Assembly (NCBI RefSeq): GCF_002127655.1
Contig: NZ_NEHB01000011.1
Span: forward strand, 33,631 to 95,792
Reading direction: 5' to 3'
Source: Janthinobacterium sp. GW456P
Lineage (GTDB): Bacteria > Pseudomonadota > Gammaproteobacteria > Burkholderiales > Burkholderiaceae_D
DNA: 62,162 nt
Shown piece after piece: positions 58,503-62,162 of the stretch (position 1 is the first letter of the stretch; every line of letters begins with the position of its first letter). The position numbers and the translations under genes were made by a program. The notes under the pieces were generated by a model. That model had not been told where the DNA came from. It did not search any database and worked only from the letters and a program-made list of their open reading frames with translations.

Positions 58503-59396
58503 TTACTCCTTGTGACGGATAGCTTCGACGACAATCCTTAGCGCCCTCGATTCATGGCGACGGCTGGGATAGTAGGCATGGAGGCCGGGAAACTTTCCAC
58601 ACCAGTCACGCATGACGCTGATCAATCGCCCTTCGCGTACATGGTCGGCCACCAGATCGGCCGTCACGAATGCCAGGCCATTGCCGCTCAAGGCGGCTTG
58701 GACCATGGGCACGGCGCTGGTAAATACGGCCTGGCCCCTCACCCGGGCTTCCACTTTGCGCCCTTCATGCCGCAGTTCCCACGCATAAATGCCACCGCTG
58801 CCTGCCAGCCGCAGCGTGATGCAATTATGTTTCATCAGATCTTCCAGCTTGACGGGTTGCGCATGCCAGGAGAAGTAGTCGGGCGAGCCAACGATCATGG
58901 TAGGAATATCCGGCGTCAGCCTGACTGCAATCATATCTTCCTCGACCTGATCGCCATAACGCACGCCTATGTCATAGCGGTCCGCCGCGATATCGATCAG
59001 CTTGTAGTCCGATTGAATCTCCACATGCAGGTCGGGATAGTGCGGCAGCACCGGCGCCAGTCTTGGCCACAGCAATGTATCGATAATATGGTCAATCGCA
59101 GTGATGCGCACCGTGCCCGCCGGCTTGCCGTTCAAATCGCTCACGGCGGCGATTTCCGCATGCACCTCTTCAAGCCGCGGCGCGACATTGCTCAGCAGCC
59201 GCTCGCCCGCTTCCGTGGGCGAAACGCTGCGCGTCGTGCGATGCAGCAGCCGCACGCCCAGCCGGGCTTCCAGATCGCGGATGATGTGACTGAGCGTGGA
59301 TTGCGACATGCCGAGCTTGATGGCGGCGCGGGTGAAACTGCGTTGTCGAGCCACCTCGAAAAATATAAGAATATCAATAATATTGTCTCTGGCCAT
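58503..59396 (-). CDS. LysR-family transcriptional regulator (copy 2)
   Basis: 297 residues, with the same domains as the regulator at 24241-25134 and nearly the same sequence: winged HTH RQRSFTRAAIKLGMSQSTLS, then the effector domain. It keeps a good ribosome site, AGGAG 8 nt before the ATG at 59396, which copy 1 has lost. It is divergent from the second hydrolase gene. Both regulators could cross-bind both operators. Confidence 0.92.
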   Translation of the reverse strand: MARDNIIDILIFFEVARQRSFTRAAIKLGMSQSTLSHIIRDLEARLGVRLLHRTTRSVSPTEAGERLLSNVAPRLEEVHAEIAAVSDLNGKPAGTVRITAIDHIIDTLLWPRLAPVLPHYPDLHVEIQSDYKLIDIAADRYDIGVRYGDQVEEDMIAVRLTPDIPTMIVGSPDYFSWHAQPVKLEDLMKHNCITLRLAGSGGIYAWELRHEGRKVEARVRGQAVFTSAVPMVQAALSGNGLAFVTADLVADHVREGRLISVMRDWCGKFPGLHAYYPSRRHESRALRIVVEAIRHKE

Positions 59397-59485
59397 GTTG
59401 ATGACTCCTGAAACCTGCCGTGGATGATGTCCCGGCATGCAGCCCGGCCGCCCATGACATCAAGGTGAATGTGTGAATTGTAGAT

Positions 59486-59506
59486 ATCAATATACACAGT
59501 ATTCAT
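59486..59506. promoter_or_regulatory. Probable LysR operator (copy 2)
   Basis: ATCAATA-N7-TATTCAT, homologous to the perfect repeat at 25222-25242 with one mismatched position in the left arm. Located in the divergent gap. Confidence 0.5.
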
Positions 59507-59616
59507 GGCTCCAGCACATATACCTGTTCGCGTTTTCGGTGCGCCAACGCCCCAGGCGCCACGTACGATGTCGCTGAACGGAATACGCCCATACCGAACG
59601 AACTGGAGAAACAGAG

Positions 59617-60708
59617 ATGAACATAGATGATGTAGCACGCCGCGATTTTTTGAAAACCGCCGGCACCGGCATGGCCGCGCTGGGCGGCCTTCCCCTTGCC
59701 GGCAGTCCGGCATTCGCTGCCGATAGCAAGCCAGCGCCGGATATGTCCGGCAAGGCTGACAACTTCTACAGGAGTGCGACAGTCGCGTCGCGCAAGGTCA
59801 GTTTCAACAACCAGTACCGGATGCGGGTCGTCGGCAACCTGTTCACACCGAAGGACCTGAACCGCAATGCCAGGCATCCCGCGATCATCATCGGCCATCC
59901 GATGGGCGCGGTAAAGGAGCAAAGTTCGAACCTGTATGCGCAAAAACTGGCCGAACAAGGCTTCGTTATGCTGGCCATCGACCAGTCGTTCTGGGGCGAG
60001 AGCGCAGGCCAGCCGCGCAATGCCGTGGCGCCGGACATCTACGCCGAAGCCTTCAGCGCCGCGGTCGACTATCTGGGCACCGAGCCGTTCGTCGACCGGG
60101 AACGCATCGGCGTTCTCGGCATCTGCGGCAGCGGCAGTTTTGTCATCAGTGCCGCCAAGATCGATACGCGCATGAAGGCGATCGCCACCGTCAGCATGTA
60201 CGACATGGGCGCCGCCAACCGCCATGCGCTGAACCACTCGCAGACGCCCGAGCAGCGCCAGCGGATCATTGCCGAGGCGGCGCAACAGCGCCATGCGGAA
60301 TTTACCGGTGGCGCCATCCGGTACACGGGCGGCACCGTGCACAAGCTGGACGGCGATACGCATCCGATCCAGCGCGAGTTCTACGACTTCTATCGCACGC
60401 CGCGCGGCGAGTACACACCGGCGGGTTCATCGCGCGAACTGACGACGCACCCGACGCTGGCCAGCAACGTCAAGTTCATGAACTTTTACCCATTCAACGA
60501 CATCGAGACGATTTCGCCCCGTCCCATGCTGTTCATCACGGGCGACCAGGCGCATTCCAGGGAATTCAGCGAAGACGCCTTCCGGCTGTCGGCCCAGCCC
60601 AAGGAACTCGTCATCATTCCAGGGGCGGGACATGTCGATCTGTACGATCGGGTGACATTTATCCCCTGGGACAAGCTGGGCGCCTTCTTCCACCAGCATC
60701 TGGCATAG
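59617..60708 (+). CDS. Tat-exported alpha/beta hydrolase (copy 2)
   Basis: 363 residues, the same length as copy 1. The twin-arginine signal ARRDFLKTAG is followed by cleavage near PAFAAD. The candidate catalytic residues are unchanged: cysteine in GVLGICGSGSF, aspartate in LFITGDQAH and histidine in IPGAGHVDLYD. Substitutions cluster in the signal region and on the periphery. GGAG lies 9 nt before the ATG. The MFS gene follows 9 nt later. Confidence 0.9.
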   Translation: MNIDDVARRDFLKTAGTGMAALGGLPLAGSPAFAADSKPAPDMSGKADNFYRSATVASRKVSFNNQYRMRVVGNLFTPKDLNRNARHPAIIIGHPMGAVKEQSSNLYAQKLAEQGFVMLAIDQSFWGESAGQPRNAVAPDIYAEAFSAAVDYLGTEPFVDRERIGVLGICGSGSFVISAAKIDTRMKAIATVSMYDMGAANRHALNHSQTPEQRQRIIAEAAQQRHAEFTGGAIRYTGGTVHKLDGDTHPIQREFYDFYRTPRGEYTPAGSSRELTTHPTLASNVKFMNFYPFNDIETISPRPMLFITGDQAHSREFSEDAFRLSAQPKELVIIPGAGHVDLYDRVTFIPWDKLGAFFHQHLA

Positions 60709-60717
60709 GCGCAAGCG

Positions 60718-61926
60718 ATGACCACACCAATAGGGAGCGGCAGCCTGGCTGGCGCGCACGGGAACAGTGCACCCCAGCCGGCCATGTGGGGCGGCGTCTT
60801 TGCGATGACGCTGTGCGTTTTCGCGCTGATCGCCTCGGAATTCATGCCCGTCAGCCTGTTGACGCCGATGGCCAGGGATCTGCTGGTCAGCGAAGGCCTG
60901 GCGGGACAGGGCATTGCCATCTCCGGCGCCTTCGCCGTGCTCACCAGCCTGTCGATTTCGGCGCTGGCCGGCGGCATGAATCGCAAGACGCTCCTGCTGG
61001 CGCTGACCGCGCTGATGGCCGTGTCCGGTGCCGTCGTCGCGATGGCGCCGAACTATTATCTGTACATGGCGGGACGTGCGCTGATCGGCGTGGTGGTGGG
61101 CGGCTTCTGGTCCTTGTCGGCGGCCACTGCGATGCGCCTGGTGCCTGCCCGGCAGGTGCCGCGCGCCCTGGCCATCTTCAACGGCGGCAATGCGCTGGCG
61201 ACCGTCGTCGCCGCGCCCCTGGGCAGCTACCTCGGTGCCGTCATCGGATGGCGTGGCGCTTTCCTGTGCCTGGTGCCAGTGGCCATGATTGCCTTGATCT
61301 GGCAGTGGGTCAGCCTGCCTTCCATGCCGCCCCAGGCGCGCGCGGCGGGCTCCCGCAATGTCTTCAGACTCCTGCGGGACCCGAAGGTCGCCCTGGGCAT
61401 GCTGGCGGTCAGCACGTTTTTCATGGGACAGTTCGCCTTGTTCACCTATGTGCGCCCCTTTCTTGAAAGCGTGACGCACGTCGACATCTCCACGCTGTCG
61501 CTCATGCTGCTGGCAATGGGCGCAGGCGGCTTTATCGGCACCACCGTCATCAGCAAGTTCCTGGCCTGGAATTTTTCCCGTACGCTGGTCAGCATTCCCG
61601 TCCTGATGGCATTGATCGCGGTGGCGCTGACCCTCGTTGGCGGCCAGGTCGCTGCCGTGGCGCTACTGCTGGGCATATGGGGCGTCGTCGCGACCGCCGC
61701 GCCGGTCGGCTGGTGGTCCTGGCTGGCGACAACGCTGCCCCGGGACGCCGAGGCGGGTGGCGGGCTGATGGTGGCCGTCGTGCAACTCGCCATCGCCCTG
61801 GGCTCCACGATCGGCGGCTTGCTATTCGACAAGAGTGGATACCAGAGCACCTTCATCGCCAGCGCGGCGGTACTGCTGCTGGCGGCCTGTTTGACGGCGC
61901 GTGCGCAAGCACTGCGGCCAAGCTGA
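60718..61926 (+). CDS. MFS transporter, NepI-like DHA1 efflux pump (copy 2)
   Basis: 402 residues, 12 helices, close paralogue of the transporter at 26459-27703. It has the same NepI-like blocks (EFMPVSLLTPMARDL, GGFWSLSAATAMRLVPARQ, GQFALFTYVRPF, APVGWWSWLATTL). Shorter at the C-terminus, ending QALRPS. No ribosome site is evident, so translation is probably coupled to the hydrolase. Confidence 0.9.
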   Translation: MTTPIGSGSLAGAHGNSAPQPAMWGGVFAMTLCVFALIASEFMPVSLLTPMARDLLVSEGLAGQGIAISGAFAVLTSLSISALAGGMNRKTLLLALTALMAVSGAVVAMAPNYYLYMAGRALIGVVVGGFWSLSAATAMRLVPARQVPRALAIFNGGNALATVVAAPLGSYLGAVIGWRGAFLCLVPVAMIALIWQWVSLPSMPPQARAAGSRNVFRLLRDPKVALGMLAVSTFFMGQFALFTYVRPFLESVTHVDISTLSLMLLAMGAGGFIGTTVISKFLAWNFSRTLVSIPVLMALIAVALTLVGGQVAAVALLLGIWGVVATAAPVGWWSWLATTLPRDAEAGGGLMVAVVQLAIALGSTIGGLLFDKSGYQSTFIASAAVLLLAACLTARAQALRPS

Positions 61927-61946
61927 TCCATGCACCGGAGCGAACA

Positions 61947-62045
61947 ATGACTGTGCGCAAGCCTGCGGTTCGTGACGCTGCCGGGCATCCAGTGGCCGGC
62001 AAAGTGTTCGGTTTGAGTTTCTCAAATAAAAAAATGCCAGGATGA
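61947..62045 (+). pseudogene. Remnant of the cyclophilin-like lipoprotein gene
   Basis: A 32-codon frame begins MTVRKPAVRDAAGHPVAGK, clearly homologous to the first 19 codons of the gene at 27700. It then joins, near TTGAGTTTCTCAAAT, the last bases of the same gene, and reads on to a new TGA. The whole cyclophilin-like domain (about 450 bp) is missing. GGAG lies 8 nt before the ATG, so a useless peptide may still be made. Confidence 0.78.
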
Positions 62046-62098
62046 TGGGCGCGCCTGCGGCCTCATCTATAGTTGCCGGCGGAGGTGGTCCCCGCGCA

Positions 62099-62162
62099 TC
62101 AACGCGCAGCGTCGATGACCATTGCCCCATCGGGCGTGAGGCTGTCGCCGGTGATGAACGGC
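62099..62162 (-). CDS. Short-chain dehydrogenase/reductase, C-terminus only (partial)
   Basis: The last 20 codons before a TGA read FITGDSLTPDGAMVIDAAR on the minus strand, matching the end of SDR oxidoreductases (usual form FITGxxLxVDGG). The rest lies beyond the right edge, so substrate and length are unknown. Confidence 0.6.
   Translation of the reverse strand, partial: PFITGDSLTPDGAMVIDAAR

Overview
The window is GC-rich chromosomal DNA (roughly 63 % G+C by eye). It most likely comes from a betaproteobacterium of the family Oxalobacteraceae (Janthinobacterium/Massilia/Duganella-like). That placement is inferred from the PEP-CTERM regulators PrsK/PrsR with a TIGR03013-type sugar transferase, the long PurL, the protein styles and the base composition. 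No tRNA, rRNA, CRISPR array or intact prophage was seen.

Layout. 1-6 kb: a type I secretion locus on the minus strand, with a large three-module RTX-type protein followed by its HlyB-like ABC exporter and an HlyD adaptor that runs off the left edge. 6-16.6 kb: scattered housekeeping and envelope genes (CPBP-like membrane protein, chemotaxis receptor, hotdog thioesterase, LpxO-type lipid A hydroxylase, Fdx ferredoxin, M13 peptidase, DUF1439 lipoprotein, and a small hemerythrin/membrane-protein operon ending in a 24-residue peptide). 16.7-21.5 kb: sugar transferase-prsK-prsR of a PEP-CTERM exopolysaccharide system, then divergent nadB. 24.2-28.3 kb: a LysR regulator divergent from a Tat-exported alpha/beta hydrolase, an NepI-like MFS exporter and a cyclophilin-like lipoprotein. 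58.5-62.0 kb: a diverged second copy of this module in the same orientation, with the lipoprotein gene collapsed to a 32-codon stub.

28.3-34.8 kb: a compact five-gene minus-strand operon, the strongest candidate for an undescribed system. It begins with a von Willebrand A protein, a PP2C phosphatase and a kinase with Zn-ribbon-like cysteines (a TerY-P-type triad). The kinase continues through a membrane helix into a TPR and TonB-C-like tail. Two exported paralogous YwqK/MORN-repeat proteins follow. A TerB-like gene lies 4 kb further on.

35-39.5 kb: small exported proteins, including a tandem paralogous pair behind a LuxR regulator. 39.7-42.5 kb: an accessory scar, made of a broken Amj-type flippase gene, a dead IS5-family element with recognisable ends and TAA target repeats, and immediately after it a very AT-rich SIR2-domain gene of the antiphage NADase type. 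42.6-50.4 kb: purL, a membrane diguanylate cyclase, a REC-TPR protein and an unknown protein. 50.6-57.9 kb: an NtrB/NtrC-like two-component system divergent from a MacAB-like ABC efflux operon. The efflux operon carries a textbook sigma-54 promoter and a likely enhancer palindrome. The right edge cuts the C-terminus of a short-chain dehydrogenase.
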